From Apus apus (Eukaryota > Chordata > Aves > Apodiformes > Apodidae): a stretch of DNA of 64,000 nt. Every line of letters starts with the position of its first letter. Positions within the stretch are counted from its first letter, which is position 1. The stretch lies in the NCBI RefSeq assembly GCF_020740795.1, contig NC_067283.1, forward strand, positions 115,573,206 to 115,637,205. Direction: 5' to 3'. Shown here one piece after another: positions 63,182 to 64,000 of this stretch. The translations under genes and the position numbers were made by a program. The notes beneath the pieces were generated by a model. It was not told the origin of the DNA. It saw nothing but the letters and a program-made list of their open reading frames with translations, and searched no databases.

Positions 63182-63736
63182 CTCACAGAATCACAAAATC
63201 ACTGAGTTACTGAGGCTGGAAAAGACCTCTGCAATCATCAAGTCCAGCCTATGACCTAACTAACAACACCACATCAACTAGACCATGGCACTAAGTGCCA
63301 CATCCAGCCTTTCCTTGAACACATCCAGGGATGGTGCCTCCACCAGTTCCCTGGACAGTCCATTCCAGCATCTAATCACCCTTTCCGTGAGGAAGTGCTT
63401 CATAATACCTAGCTTAAGCCTCCCCTGGGGCAGGTTCAGGCCATGCCCTCTTGTCTTGTTGCTAGTTGCCTGGGAGAAGAGCCTGACCCCCACCTGACTA
63501 CAACCTCCTTTCAGGTAGCTGTAGAGAGTGATAAGGTCCTCCCTGAGTCTCCTCTTCTCCAGGCTAAACAACCCCAACTCCCTCAGCCTATCCCTGTAAG
63601 ACTTTCCCTCTAGTCCTTTCACCAGCCTCGTTGCTCTCCTCTGGACCTGCTCCAGCACCCCAATAACCTTCTTGAAGTGGGGGACCAAGAACTGGACACA
63701 GTACTCAAGGTGAGGTCTCACCAGTGCAAAGTCATT
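63182..63736 (-). mobile_element. CR1 LINE 3' fragment (antisense) with ORF2 C-terminus
   Basis: Antisense CR1, about 555 bp. On the minus strand it keeps an almost continuous ORF2 C-terminal frame (63278-63757 as an open frame, whose first residues come from flanking DNA): [44 protein letters not shown] and [10 protein letters not shown]. The 3' UTR at 63182-63290 is of a less common type (ACTGAGTTACTGAGGCTGG), with AGAATCACAAAATCAC at the end. It covers the same ORF2 part as 58685-59129 but on the other strand. Confidence 0.95.
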
Positions 63737-64000
63737 TTGCAAGTTTTGTTTTGACATAATTTCTTCCCCAGAATTAAGTTTAAGGTTGTGGTTTCATGGG
63801 CAGGGAGTATTTGCAACTGCGTAAGTGTCAAAACAAAACAAAAAATGTCCCAGATAACACATTTTATTCCAACTAAAAAAATATATATCTCTCTCTGTGT
63901 AACACTGTTCATTTCTGCATACATTCACAATCCATTACATTCTTCTCTAACAGTCTGCTTTAATATTCTCCTTTATCATCAAAACCAAATGTAAGCAACG
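63737..64000. other. AT-rich unique DNA at window end
   Basis: No gene or repeat seen apart from a short TATATATCTCTCTCTGTG patch near 63881-63898. Confidence 0.5.

Noticed and set aside
1..64000. tRNA, rRNA, CRISPR or bacterial-type operon features
   Set aside because: I scanned by eye for the tRNA B-box (GGTTCGA), spaced direct repeats and dense ORF strings. None was found, and the repeats indicate a bird nuclear genome.

Overview
The window looks like a gene-poor, AT-rich piece of a bird genome, either intergenic or deep intronic. The evidence is the interspersed repeats: almost all recognisable ones are 5'-truncated CR1 LINE copies. They carry the avian-type 3' end (a 'GATGATCTTTAAGGTCCC'-like block followed by copies of an ATTCTATG or ATTCTGTG octamer). 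I count 15 confident CR1 insertions, about 6 kb or 9% of the window. No bacterial-type operons, rRNA, tRNA or CRISPR arrays were seen. No complete protein-coding gene was recognised. Most open frames of 60-115 codons look like chance frames or lie inside CR1.

Layout. 1-260 is somewhat CpG-enriched and may be the edge of a gene or exon outside the window. 2140-4655 is a repeat cluster: a CR1 split by a 791-bp solo-LTR-like insertion (2438-3228, minus strand, TATA box at 2969-2975, degenerate 5-bp target duplication), then two more head-to-tail CR1 fragments. 5964-7406 holds unusually long unexplained open frames on the minus strand, including a 222-codon ATG frame. 7850-17827 is mostly unique AT-rich DNA and includes a balanced-composition block (15190-15720) that may be a conserved non-coding element. 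17.8-28.3 kb has scattered CR1 fragments, including an inverted pair (27460-27866 and 27973-28270) able to fold into a long hairpin. 33805-34662 is another head-to-tail CR1 pair. 35470-36830 is the most gene-like part: a short CpG island (about 36575-36815), a run of 13 G, and on the minus strand a splice-acceptor-like site followed by a 3'-UTR-like AT-rich stretch with AATAAA. 38119-57799 (19.7 kb) has no transposon I can recognise. 57800-59315 is the longest CR1 copy, with decayed reverse-transcriptase motifs (a motif-A-like Asp and FADD) and an odd G/T-rich 3' UTR. Two more antisense CR1 fragments close the window (62085-62181 and 63182-63736).

How it works together. The repeat content suggests old, inactive retrotransposon fossils: truncations, frameshifts, stops and nested insertions. 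Activity, if any, would be regulatory (the CpG island, possible conserved elements, the LTR promoter) or from an unrecognised transcript. No candidate for a new multi-gene system stands out. The best leads are the CpG island with its minus-strand transcript model, the 222-codon minus-strand frame and the nested solo LTR.
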